A stretch of 37,591 nucleotides of DNA, taken from an uncultured Clostridia bacterium (GTDB lineage Bacteria > Bacillota > Clostridia > TANB77 > CAG-508). Shown piece by piece: positions 16,490 through 24,236 of the stretch (positions are counted from its first letter, which is position 1; each line of letters starts with the position of its first letter). The position numbers and the translations under genes were made by a program. The notes under the pieces are model-generated. The model searched no databases, was not told the origin of the DNA, and saw only the letters and a program-made list of their open reading frames with translations. The DNA is taken from the NCBI GenBank assembly GCA_947625895.1, contig CANQPZ010000012.1, positions 1 to 37,591 of the forward strand. The letters run 5' to 3'.

Positions 16490-16723
16490 TTATATTTCAA
16501 CTAGAATAACATCTTCTCCAATACATTTTATATTAGACCAAGGGATAACAATATCATTATCACCAGAAAAAATATTTAAAAATTTATTGTTCCCAGGAAC
16601 AACAATAGAAGTGATAGTTCCAGAACTAAGTTCAGCATTAACATCTTGAACATAACCTAATCTTTTAGCATTAGTAATATTAATAACTTCTTTATGCCTA
16701 AAATCTAAACCTTTATTGGCCAT
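16490..16723 (-). CDS. ylmC: YlmC/YmxH-family PRC-barrel sporulation protein
   Basis: Small PRC-barrel protein, 77 residues, of the YlmC/YmxH family. Visible features are the opening FRHKEVINITNAKRLGYVQDVN, typical of the PRC barrel, and the closing IPWSNIKCIGEDVILVEI. Family members lie near sigG in many spore formers (ylmC follows sigG in B. subtilis) but the molecular role is unknown. The ATG is preceded by GAAAGG. Its stop codon abuts the sigG stop with no gap and no terminator between the convergent genes, so transcripts from each can run antisense into the other. Confidence 0.88.
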   Translation of the reverse strand: MANKGLDFRHKEVINITNAKRLGYVQDVNAELSSGTITSIVVPGNNKFLNIFSGDNDIVIPWSNIKCIGEDVILVEI

Positions 16724-16777
16724 ATCTAAACCTTTCTCATATTTATTTTATATATTATATTCAGAAAAAAGAAAAAG

Positions 16778-17026
16778 GTGATAAAAATTAAAATATCTTG
16801 GATAAAATCTGAGTCTGATGAGAAAAATTTTAAGATACCAGAGAGACTTGGATTCAAAGTAATACAAATTGATAATAACGAAAATATAGATAATCAAATT
16901 GCAAAATTAATAGAAAACAAATATGATACGATAATTCTAACCAACGAATTAGCAGGATTTTCAGAAGATATAATAAAGAAATATTCTAAAGATAAAAAAA
17001 TAAAAATTATTATCAATAATAACTAG
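16778..17026 (+). CDS. Small protein resembling V-type ATPase subunit F fold
   Basis: About 80 residues with no clear named match. The alternating pattern, an N-terminal strand, LGFKVIQIDN, and YDTIILTNELAGFSEDIIKKY followed by a short strand, resembles the V/A-type ATP synthase subunit F fold. No other ATPase subunit gene is near, so a role in proton pumping is not suggested. The first usable start is GTG at 16778, but its upstream region has no Shine-Dalgarno; GGTGAT at 16777-16782 could instead serve a non-standard ATT start at 16787. It is followed 8 nt later by another small gene and then by the spoIVFA-spoIVFB-like pair, so a sporulation context is inferred from position only. Confidence 0.6.
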   Translation: MIKIKISWIKSESDEKNFKIPERLGFKVIQIDNNENIDNQIAKLIENKYDTIILTNELAGFSEDIIKKYSKDKKIKIIINNN

Positions 17027-17034
17027 GAGGACAT

Positions 17035-17304
17035 ATGAATCAGGAAAAAATGAACAATATTATCATCTTAAAAGATGTTCCATCGAATTTAATTGATGAA
17101 GCCATAATTGTTCTAAAAGACAATAATTCAAATAATAAAAAAATAAGAGAAGAATATGCAAAAGATGAAGCAAAAATTATTATCAATGAATATTGGAAAA
17201 ATGAAAGTAATATAAAAAAGAAAAGTAAAAAGAAAAAATATCTTTTTACTTTTTTTATAATAATTATTTTTATTCTAAACTTGATTAGAATGCATATATT
17301 TTAA
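17035..17304 (+). CDS. Small C-terminally anchored membrane protein, unknown
   Basis: 89 residues, not recognised. A soluble N-terminal part (NNIIILKDVPSNLIDEAIIVLKDN, then a charged helix with EEYAKDEAKIIINEYW) is followed by a basic run (KKKSKKKK) and one hydrophobic helix at the very C-terminus (about 70-86), the layout of a tail-anchored protein with its bulk in the cytoplasm. AGGAGG lies 5 nt before the ATG, an excellent site. It sits between the preceding small gene and spoIVFA-like gene in one probable operon. Confidence 0.75.
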   Translation: MNQEKMNNIIILKDVPSNLIDEAIIVLKDNNSNNKKIREEYAKDEAKIIINEYWKNESNIKKKSKKKKYLFTFFIIIIFILNLIRMHIF

Positions 17305-17351
17305 AAAAGAACTTGACCATCAATTTTTGAATGGAGAAAGGATGTTTTAAA

Positions 17352-18074
17352 ATGGCATTAACAGTTGAAGAGAAAATACAAAAAGCAGAAGAGATATATT
17401 ATAGAAGAAATGGAATAAAATATAAAGAAACTGGCAAAGAAAAAAAGAGTCATCCAATCAGAAATTTATTTGCTGTAATTTTTTTAATTTTAATAATTTT
17501 AGGATATAACAATAAAGAATTTCTTGGATCAGAAGAATTTAAAACAGAACTAAAAAATTTCTTAAATAGCAAAATAGATATTAATAATTTATTTAATCAA
17601 GAAAACAGTCAAGAAAGTCAACAACAAGAAGAAAATAATGAAAATCAAATAATTGAAGAAAGTAATAATAAAGATCAAACATCATATGAAGTCATTTGGC
17701 CATATAAAGGAACAATAACATCAAATTTCGGAGAAAGAGAATCAAGTGATAGTAGAGTGACAAATAATCATACAGGAATTGATATTGCAGGGAAAATGGG
17801 AGATGAATTTGTTTCTGCAATTAATGGAAAAGTAACTTTAGTTTCAGATGAAGGAGATCTTGGAAAACATATAAAAATTGAAAATAATAATCTAGCAACC
17901 GTTTATGCACATTGTAGTGAAATATATGTGAAAGAAGGTGATGAAATAATACAAGGAATGAAAATTGGTAAAATAGGAAGCACCGGAAATTCAACTGGGC
18001 CACATTTACACTTTGAAACAATAAAAAATAATGAATATATAGATCCGATTACAATTATTGAAATTGCAGCTTAG
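17352..18074 (+). CDS. spoIVFA: M23 (LytM-type) peptidase-domain protein, SpoIVFA-like
   Basis: Membrane-anchored protein with an M23 domain. One membrane helix (about 38-56) follows a basic cytoplasmic segment; a Gln/Asn/Glu-rich linker (about 75-110) leads to the LytM domain (about 115-240). The zinc-site residues are all present: H140 and D144 (HTGID), H187 (YAHCSE) and H218-x-H220 (HLHFE), so it could be active, unlike several SpoIVFA/SpoIIQ relatives that have lost them. The call as SpoIVFA rests on the M50 protease gene directly downstream. The start at 17352 is chosen from GAAAGGA 9 nt upstream; an earlier ATG at 17331 contains that site. The next gene begins 10 nt after the stop. Confidence 0.78.
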   Translation: MALTVEEKIQKAEEIYYRRNGIKYKETGKEKKSHPIRNLFAVIFLILIILGYNNKEFLGSEEFKTELKNFLNSKIDINNLFNQENSQESQQQEENNENQIIEESNNKDQTSYEVIWPYKGTITSNFGERESSDSRVTNNHTGIDIAGKMGDEFVSAINGKVTLVSDEGDLGKHIKIENNNLATVYAHCSEIYVKEGDEIIQGMKIGKIGSTGNSTGPHLHFETIKNNEYIDPITIIEIAA

Positions 18075-18084
18075 AGGAAAGGTA

Positions 18085-18699
18085 ATGCAGAAAATGAAAA
18101 TTAAAGTAGACTTAAAAATTTTTTTAGTTATACTATTTTATCTTTTTACAAAAAATATAGAAGTTTTTGCTTTATCTTTTGTATTTATTTTTGTACATGA
18201 ACTAGCACACCTGCTTACAGGAATAACACTAGGATTAAAAATTAAAAGAATTAATGTAAATCTACTAGGATTTTCTATCGAGTTTGAAAATTATGGAGAC
18301 AATAAAAATATAAACAGAATAATAATTGATTTGGCAGGACCTCTTGTGAATTTCATAATAGCAATTTTGTCAATAATAATAAAAAATCCAACAATATTAT
18401 ATATAAATTTATGTTTAATAATTATAAACTTATTACCTATTTATCCATTAGACGGAGGAAGAATAATAAAGACATTACTTGTAAATAAAATAAGCTATAA
18501 AGATACTGTAGTATTACTAGAGAAAATATCTCAAACTACATTAATATTAATCACATTCTTAACAAGCTTTTTAATACTATATTTTAAAAATATAGCATTT
18601 TTATTTTTTATTTCATACTTATGGTGGATAACTATAAAAGAAAACAGAAAAAACAAGATAATTCAAAAGGTTTTCAAAACAATAGACAATAACATATAG
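18085..18699 (+). CDS. spoIVFB: M50 site-2 protease, SpoIVFB-like
   Basis: Intramembrane zinc protease; in B. subtilis SpoIVFB cuts pro-sigma-K in the mother cell. Several hydrophobic helices span the 204 residues. The metal site is HELAH at 38-42 in the second helix, with the third ligand D123 in NLLPIYPLDGGRI. No CBS domain is visible in the short C-terminus, so it is shorter than B. subtilis SpoIVFB (288 residues). The start at 18085 follows AGAGG by 7 nt; ATG at 18094 is an alternative. Paired with the M23 gene, as in other spore formers, where the M23 partner controls the protease. Confidence 0.82.
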   Translation: MQKMKIKVDLKIFLVILFYLFTKNIEVFALSFVFIFVHELAHLLTGITLGLKIKRINVNLLGFSIEFENYGDNKNINRIIIDLAGPLVNFIIAILSIIIKNPTILYINLCLIIINLLPIYPLDGGRIIKTLLVNKISYKDTVVLLEKISQTTLILITFLTSFLILYFKNIAFLFFISYLWWITIKENRKNKIIQKVFKTIDNNI

Positions 18700-18702
18700 A
18701 AT

Positions 18703-18731
18703 TTGCAAAAACAAAAGAAAAATGATATAAA
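18703..18731 (+). promoter_or_regulatory. Promoter for dapL
   Basis: TTGCAA (18703-18708), 17-nt spacer ending in TGA, TATAAA (18726-18731), an extended -10. The start near 18738 lies inside the following hairpin. Confidence 0.6.
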
Positions 18732-18763
18732 AAAATAAATAAATAATAATTTATTTATTTTTT
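18731..18763 (+). terminator. AT-only hairpin ending the spoIVF-like operon
   Basis: 14-bp stem of A/T pairs (18731-18744 with 18749-18762), AATA loop, T-rich 3' end. Weak energetically; it overlaps the putative dapL transcription start. Confidence 0.5.
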
Positions 18764-18790
18764 ACTTTTACCTTGAGAAAGGAAAAAATA

Positions 18791-20023
18791 ATGATAAAAA
18801 TAAACGAAAACTTTTTAGAATTACAAGACAGTTATTTATTTGCAACAATATCAAGAAAAGTTGCAGAATTTACAAAAGAGAATCCTAATTGTAAAGTAAT
18901 AAAATTAGGAATAGGAGATGTTACAAGACCTATACCAGAGGCTGTATTAGATGCAATGCATAAAGCAACTGATGAGATGGGAAGAAAAGAAGACTTTAGA
19001 GGATATGGACCAGAACAAGGATATGATTTTTTAAGAGAAAAAATTAGAGACAATGATTTTAAAACAAGAGGAGTTGATATAGATATTGATGAAATATTTA
19101 TATCAGATGGTGCAAAATGTGATTGCGGAAACATTGTTGATATTTTTGCACAAGATAACAAAGTTGCAATTACTGATCCAGTTTATCCAGTATATCTAGA
19201 TACAAACGTTATGTCTGGAAGAAGCGGAAAATATGATAGCAAAACAGGAAAATATGAAAATATAGTATACATACCTGTAACTTCTGAGAATGATTTTGTA
19301 CCAGAATTTCCAAAAGAAAAAGTAGATATGATTTATCTTTGCTATCCCAATAATCCAACAGGTACAACTTTAAATAAAGAACAATTGAAAAAATGGGTTG
19401 ATTATGCAAAAGAAAATAAAGCAATAATACTTTTTGATGCTGCATATGAGGCATTTATTTCTGATGAAGATGTACCTCATAGTATTTATGAAATTGAGGG
19501 TGCAAAAGAAGTAGCAATAGAATTCAGAAGTTTTTCAAAAACTGCTGGATTCACAGGATTAAGATGTGCATTCATTGTTATTCCTAAGGAATTGAATGGA
19601 TATACAGAAAAAGGTGAAAAAGTTCAATTAAATAAATTGTGGAACAGAAGACACTGCACTAAATTTAATGGAGTTTCTTATGTTACTCAACGAGCTGCAG
19701 AAGCAGTATATTCAGAAGAAGGAAAGAAACAAATTAAAGAAAACATAAATTATTATAAAGAAAATGCTAAAATAATAAAAAAAGGATTAGAAGAAGCAGG
19801 ATATACAGTTTATGGAGGTACAAATTCACCATATGTTTGGCTTAAATTACCAGATGGAATAAAATCATGGGACTTCTTTGACAAATTACTTAAAGAAGCT
19901 AATGTGGTTGGAACACCAGGAGTCGGATTTGGACCAAGTGGAGAAGGTTACTTCAGATTAACAGGATTCGGAACAAAAGAAAATACAGAAGAAGCTATTG
20001 AAAGAATAAAAAATATGAAATAA
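18791..20023 (+). CDS. dapL: LL-diaminopimelate aminotransferase
   Basis: PLP enzyme that makes LL-diaminopimelate from tetrahydrodipicolinate in one step, bypassing the acyl-intermediate routes. Signatures are [71 protein letters not shown] and [10 protein letters not shown]; the PLP lysine is K250 in [12 protein letters not shown]. About 410 residues, as in the family. The start at 18791 is chosen because GAGAAAGGA lies 7-8 nt upstream; an in-frame TTG at 18773 precedes that site. Product feeds DapF at 14789. Single-gene unit. Confidence 0.97.
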   Translation: MIKINENFLELQDSYLFATISRKVAEFTKENPNCKVIKLGIGDVTRPIPEAVLDAMHKATDEMGRKEDFRGYGPEQGYDFLREKIRDNDFKTRGVDIDIDEIFISDGAKCDCGNIVDIFAQDNKVAITDPVYPVYLDTNVMSGRSGKYDSKTGKYENIVYIPVTSENDFVPEFPKEKVDMIYLCYPNNPTGTTLNKEQLKKWVDYAKENKAIILFDAAYEAFISDEDVPHSIYEIEGAKEVAIEFRSFSKTAGFTGLRCAFIVIPKELNGYTEKGEKVQLNKLWNRRHCTKFNGVSYVTQRAAEAVYSEEGKKQIKENINYYKENAKIIKKGLEEAGYTVYGGTNSPYVWLKLPDGIKSWDFFDKLLKEANVVGTPGVGFGPSGEGYFRLTGFGTKENTEEAIERIKNMK

Positions 20024-20051
20024 AGAATTAAGCTATGCTTAATTCTTTTTT
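20022..20051 (+). terminator. Terminator after dapL
   Basis: AAAGAATTAAGC/GCTTAATTCTTT stem (20022-20033 with 20037-20048), three-base loop, T-run. It begins within the dapL stop codon and runs straight into a repeat copy. Confidence 0.9.
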
Positions 20052-20137
20052 ATATAAAATGAAATGCTACACATTTCATTTTATATAAAGGCTTTACTCA
20101 AAATAAGAAAGTGTTCACAAATTCCTATTATATAAAA
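20051..20137 (+). repeat. Diverged copy of the 153-bp repeat family
   Basis: A perfect 16-bp inverted repeat (20051-20066 with 20072-20087) is followed by AAAGGCTTT, as in the copies at 8084. Both arms differ from those copies by matching changes, so pairing is kept. A second piece of the arm (TTCCTATTATATAAAA, 20122-20137) recurs 40-50 nt later, suggesting a collapsed tandem. Confidence 0.75.
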
Positions 20138-20193
20138 TTTTGTATACTTTTGTTTTATATACTAAAAATAGCCTATGAGAATAAGCCAGAAGT

Positions 20194-20222
20194 TTGACTT
20201 TTCCTTTAAAAAAGAGTAAAAT
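20194..20222 (+). promoter_or_regulatory. Promoter for gdpP-rplI-dnaB operon
   Basis: TTGACT (20194-20199), 17-nt spacer, TAAAAT (20217-20222). Start near 20229 gives a very short leader with AAGGGG. Confidence 0.8.
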
Positions 20223-20244
20223 AATACCGTTAAGGGGAATTTTT

Positions 20245-22248
20245 ATGAATAAAGAAAATAAAGCAATCGAAAAATTAACATCTAGAGTAAAGATATATTT
20301 AATAATAATAGCTTTGCTTTTTATTTTGATATGCTTATATGATAAAGTTTGGATTATTCCATCACTAATTTTATATTGGTTATTATTAGTATATACAATT
20401 TGGTTTAATACAAAAAAGAAAACAGAGATTGAGACACATATAGAAGAAGTCGCATGGGGAATGAATTCTACAGTTAGAAATGTACTTAATAAATCACCAA
20501 TTCCTTTACTTGTTATTGAAACAGATGGCGATATTATCTTCAAAAGTCCGAAATTTATCAATGAATTCAAAGAAATTGATGTAATGACTTATGTAGAAAG
20601 CTTGATAAAAGAGATTAAACTTGAAATAGAGAACAATACTGAAAAGAAAGAAATAAATAAGCAAATAACAATTGATAAAAAAGTATATAAAGTATTATGC
20701 GAATATGGAATTAGCAAAAAAAGAGATAAGAGAAGACAAAAAGAATATACTTTAATTCTTTATTTCTTAGATGATACAAAATATAACACTTTGTTTGATG
20801 ATTATACAAACCAAAAATTATGTGTTGGAGTAGCTGTAATAGATAACTATGAAGAATTAATTCAAAGATTATCTCCAGAAGAAAAACCAACAGTATTAGC
20901 AAAAATAGATAAAGCTATTTATGACTGGGCTTCATCAACAGGTGGATTAGTTATAAAAAATGAACGTGATACTTATGTTTATGTTTTTGAACAAAAATAT
21001 TTAGCTGATATTGAAAAAAGTAAATTAAGTATCCTTGATAATGTTAAAGAAATAGATGCAAAAGTTCCAATAACACTAAGTATATCAATTTCAAATGAAG
21101 AAAAAACATATTATGAAAGATATAAATCAGCACTAGATGGAATTGATCTTGTACTTGGTAGAGGTGGAGACCAAGCTATAGTCAGAAAAGAAGGAAAATC
21201 TAAATTCTACGGAGGAACTTCACTAGAAATTGAAAAGAGAACAAAAGTGAAGGCAAGAATAGTTGCACATACTGTAGAAAGTATGATACAAGATGCAAAA
21301 GATGTTATTATAATGGGACATCAAAACACAGACATAGACTCACTTGGCTCTGCACTAGGAATTTATAGATTAGCAAAAACAATTGGAAAACCAGCATATG
21401 TTTTAAATGAAAACTTCGGAATGAATCTTGGAAAATTCGTAGACACACTAGTTGAGGAAGAAGAATACAAGGAAGTAATTATAGATTCAAAAGAAGCTTT
21501 GAATATAATTAGTAAAGATACATTATTAGTAGTTGTTGATACTCATAAAAAATCATATGTACAAGCTCCAGAATTACTATCTAAAACAGATAATATTATA
21601 ATTATTGATCACCATAGAAAAAGTACAGATTTTATCGAGAATGCAAGCTTAACATTCCAAGAAGTTTATGCTTCATCTGCTGCAGAACTTGTAACTGAAA
21701 TAATTCAATATGTTGATACAAAAGTTGAATTAACACCTATAGAAATTGAAAGTTTATATGGAGGAATAATGGTTGATACTAAGAACTTTACTTTCAAAAC
21801 AGGTGTAAGAACTTTTGAAGCAGCAGCATATTTAAGAAAATTTGGTGTTGATATAATAAAAGTTAAAAAATGGTTCCAAGCAGATTTAGAAAGCTATAAT
21901 GTTATTGCTGACATAGTTAAAAATGCAGAAATTATAGAAGAATCAATCGCAATTTCAACATATGAAGAAATTGGAAAAGATTCAAATACAATTTGTGCAA
22001 AAGCTGCTGATGAATTATTAACAATTAGTAATATAACAGCATCTTTCGTAATCGGAAATACAGGTGAAAATATTTGCATTAGTGGACGTTCAATAGGTGA
22101 TATAAATGTTCAAATCATTCTAGAAAAACTAGGAGGTGGAGGACATATTACTCTTGCTGGAGCACAACTAGAAGGAGTATCTATTGAAGAAGCAAAAGAA
22201 GAATTAATTAAGAGAATAAAAGAATATTTTTCTGAAGTAAATGTATAA
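20245..22248 (+). CDS. gdpP: Cyclic-di-AMP phosphodiesterase GdpP
   Basis: Membrane enzyme that hydrolyses the second messenger c-di-AMP to pApA, affecting wall stress and potassium balance. Over 667 residues: two membrane helices (about 15-55), a PAS-like domain (about 70-150), a degenerate GGDEF domain (about 185-310, with GRGGDQAIV), then DHH (MGHQNTDIDSLGSALG and D455-H456-H457) and DHHA1 (GGGGHITLAGA, near 630) domains. The DHH metal residues are intact. The start at 20245 follows AAGGGG by 7 nt; upstream in-frame codons lie within the promoter. gdpP-rplI-dnaB is a conserved Firmicutes order. Confidence 0.96.
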   Translation: MNKENKAIEKLTSRVKIYLIIIALLFILICLYDKVWIIPSLILYWLLLVYTIWFNTKKKTEIETHIEEVAWGMNSTVRNVLNKSPIPLLVIETDGDIIFKSPKFINEFKEIDVMTYVESLIKEIKLEIENNTEKKEINKQITIDKKVYKVLCEYGISKKRDKRRQKEYTLILYFLDDTKYNTLFDDYTNQKLCVGVAVIDNYEELIQRLSPEEKPTVLAKIDKAIYDWASSTGGLVIKNERDTYVYVFEQKYLADIEKSKLSILDNVKEIDAKVPITLSISISNEEKTYYERYKSALDGIDLVLGRGGDQAIVRKEGKSKFYGGTSLEIEKRTKVKARIVAHTVESMIQDAKDVIIMGHQNTDIDSLGSALGIYRLAKTIGKPAYVLNENFGMNLGKFVDTLVEEEEYKEVIIDSKEALNIISKDTLLVVVDTHKKSYVQAPELLSKTDNIIIIDHHRKSTDFIENASLTFQEVYASSAAELVTEIIQYVDTKVELTPIEIESLYGGIMVDTKNFTFKTGVRTFEAAAYLRKFGVDIIKVKKWFQADLESYNVIADIVKNAEIIEESIAISTYEEIGKDSNTICAKAADELLTISNITASFVIGNTGENICISGRSIGDINVQIILEKLGGGGHITLAGAQLEGVSIEEAKEELIKRIKEYFSEVNV

Positions 22249-22305
22249 TAAATAAGATTCGTGATTTTATTATGCAAATTAAATAAAGGAAGGAATGATA
22301 CCACA

Positions 22306-22752
22306 ATGAAAGTAATCTTAATGGCAGATATCAAAGGTGTAGGAAAAAAAGACCAGATAATAAATGCTAGTGATGGATATGCAAGAAATTATCTATTTCC
22401 AAAGAAGTTAGCTGTTGAAGCGAACAATGAAAATTTAGCAAAATTAAAATCAAAAAACGAATCTAAGGCATTCAAAAAAGAAACTGAATTAAATGAAGCA
22501 AAAATGGTTGCAGATAAACTACAAAAAATAATAGTAAAAATTCATGTAAAAGCTGGAGAAAATGGAAAGATATTTGGAGGAGTTACAGCAAAAGAAGTAT
22601 CTGAAGCTCTTTCAAAAGAACATTCAATAAATATAGATAAAAAGAAAATTTTATTAGGTGAAACAATAAAAAATTTAGGAACATTTACAGTTGATGTAAA
22701 ACTTTATGAAGGTGTTGTAGCAAAATTAAAAATACATGTAATGGAATCATAA
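22306..22752 (+). CDS. rplI: 50S ribosomal protein bL9
   Basis: Large-subunit protein with two globular ends joined by a long helix. The N-terminal domain MKVILMADIKGVGKKDQIINASDGYARNYLFPKKLA is the family signature; the charged connecting helix runs about 42-75 and the C-terminal domain includes GKIFGGVTAKEVSEAL. 148 residues. The ATG at 22306 is chosen from the family N-terminus and AGGAAGGA 11 nt upstream; a GTG at 22261 is too early. Lies 57 nt after gdpP and 20 nt before dnaB. Confidence 0.97.
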   Translation: MKVILMADIKGVGKKDQIINASDGYARNYLFPKKLAVEANNENLAKLKSKNESKAFKKETELNEAKMVADKLQKIIVKIHVKAGENGKIFGGVTAKEVSEALSKEHSINIDKKKILLGETIKNLGTFTVDVKLYEGVVAKLKIHVMES

Positions 22753-22772
22753 AATAGAAAGGGAGCACAAAT

Positions 22773-24113
22773 ATGGAACTAGGTAAAATTCCACCACACG
22801 ATATAGAAGCTGAACAAGCCGTTCTAGGATGTATGCTTACAGACAGAGATTCTGTAATAGCAGCAATTGAAAAATTAAAAGTAGATGATTTTTATAGAGA
22901 AGATAATAAGGCTGTATATGAAGCTATGTTATCTCTTTATGGAAAAGCAGAACCAATTGATATAATTACAGTTAAAGCGGAATTAGTTGAAAACGGCAAA
23001 TTTGAACAAATTGGTGGATTAGAATACCTAGCAGTTTTACCAGAAAAAGTTCCTACTACAACAAATGTTGAGAAATATATTAAGATAATAGAAGAAAAAT
23101 CAATATTGAGAAATTTGATTAAGACAGCAAATGATATGATTGCTGCTGGATATGATCAGACAGAAGATGTAGAAGACATCATGAATATTGCAGAAAAGAA
23201 AATCTTCGATATTATGCAAAATAAAAATTCAAAAGGTTATTCACCAATAAAAGATATATTAGTTGAAACATTTTCTGAACTAGAAAGATTATACAATCAA
23301 AAAGGATATATAACAGGTGTAGAAACAGGATTTACAGAGCTTGATTACAAGACATCAGGTTTTCACAATTCGGATTTAATTATAATAGCTGCACGTCCTG
23401 CAATGGGTAAATCAGCATTTGCAATAAACATAGCAACACATGCTGCTGCAAATAATAATGTTCCAGTTGCAATATTCAACTTAGAAATGTCAAAAGAACA
23501 AGTTGCAAACAGAATTTTATGTAGTGAAGCAATGGTTGATAGTAACAAAATTAGAACAGGAAAAATAGATGATAATGAATGGATAAAGCTTGCAAATGCA
23601 TCTGGAAGATTGGCAGAAGCACCAATTTATATTGATGACACACCAGGAATCTCAATAATGGAAATTAGAGCAAGATGTAGAAAATTAAAGCTAGAGAAAA
23701 ATATTGGACTTGTAGTAATAGATTATCTGCAGCTTGTACAAGGAAGCGGAAAAAAGAATAGTAGCCGTGAGCAAGAAATTTCTGAAATAAGTCGTTCTTT
23801 AAAAATACTTGCAAAAGAGCTAAACATCCCAGTTGTTGCACTATCACAATTGTCACGTGGTGCAGAAAAAAGGGATGATAAAAGACCAATGCTTTCTGAC
23901 TTAAGAGAATCTGGAGCAATAGAGCAAGACGCCGATATAGTAATGTTTCTATATAGAGACGATTATTATAATCAAGATAGTGAAAAGAAAAATATTGCAG
24001 AAGTAATTTTGGCAAAACACAGGGGAGGTTCAACAGGAACAGTTGAACTATTATGGCTTGGAAATTATACCAAGTTTGCAAACCTGGAAAAATATAGAGA
24101 TGAAAATCAATAA
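22773..24113 (+). CDS. dnaB: Replicative DNA helicase
   Basis: Hexameric helicase that unwinds the fork and recruits primase (DnaG at 30731). The N-terminal primase-interaction domain (about 1-110) starts PPHDIEAEQAVLGCML. The RecA-like motor has Walker A IIAARPAMGKSAFAINIA (Ser replaces the more usual Thr after Lys), Walker B IGLVVIDYLQLV, the SREQEISEISRSLK helix and LSDLRESGAIEQDADIVMFL. 446 residues, no intein. AAAGGGAG precedes the ATG. Confidence 0.98.
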   Translation: MELGKIPPHDIEAEQAVLGCMLTDRDSVIAAIEKLKVDDFYREDNKAVYEAMLSLYGKAEPIDIITVKAELVENGKFEQIGGLEYLAVLPEKVPTTTNVEKYIKIIEEKSILRNLIKTANDMIAAGYDQTEDVEDIMNIAEKKIFDIMQNKNSKGYSPIKDILVETFSELERLYNQKGYITGVETGFTELDYKTSGFHNSDLIIIAARPAMGKSAFAINIATHAAANNNVPVAIFNLEMSKEQVANRILCSEAMVDSNKIRTGKIDDNEWIKLANASGRLAEAPIYIDDTPGISIMEIRARCRKLKLEKNIGLVVIDYLQLVQGSGKKNSSREQEISEISRSLKILAKELNIPVVALSQLSRGAEKRDDKRPMLSDLRESGAIEQDADIVMFLYRDDYYNQDSEKKNIAEVILAKHRGGSTGTVELLWLGNYTKFANLEKYRDENQ

Positions 24114-24139
24114 AAAGAGCGCTGCATAAGCGCTTTTTT
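24113..24139 (+). terminator. Terminator after dnaB
   Basis: Stem around AGCGCT/AGCGCT extended by A/T pairs (24113-24123 with 24129-24139), loop GCATA, T-run. A repeat remnant follows at 24140. Confidence 0.88.
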
Positions 24140-24222
24140 GTATAATATGACATATAAAAATGTCCGTTATTGTTCTATACATAAAATTAAAAAAAATCTC
24201 ATATTATTCAAAGGCTTCGCCA
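24140..24222 (+). repeat. Remnant of the 153-bp repeat family before tilS
   Basis: CATATAAAAATGTCCG then TTATTGTTCTATA (24150-24179) matches the end of the 153-bp unit with one change; AAAGGCTTCGCC (24210-24221) matches the start of the next unit, and the hairpin between has decayed. It ends just before the tilS ribosome binding site. Confidence 0.78.
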
Positions 24223-24236
24223 TAGAAGGAGAAAAA

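Noticed and set aside
16737..16765. Sigma-E promoter for the small-gene/spoIVF-like operon
   Set aside because: TCATATT at 16737-16743 fits the -35, but no CATACA-like -10 lies at the right distance.
24138..24236. Longer N-terminus for TilS
   Set aside because: It crosses the terminator T-run and repeat remnant; the ATG at 24237 has the ribosome site and the family N-terminus.
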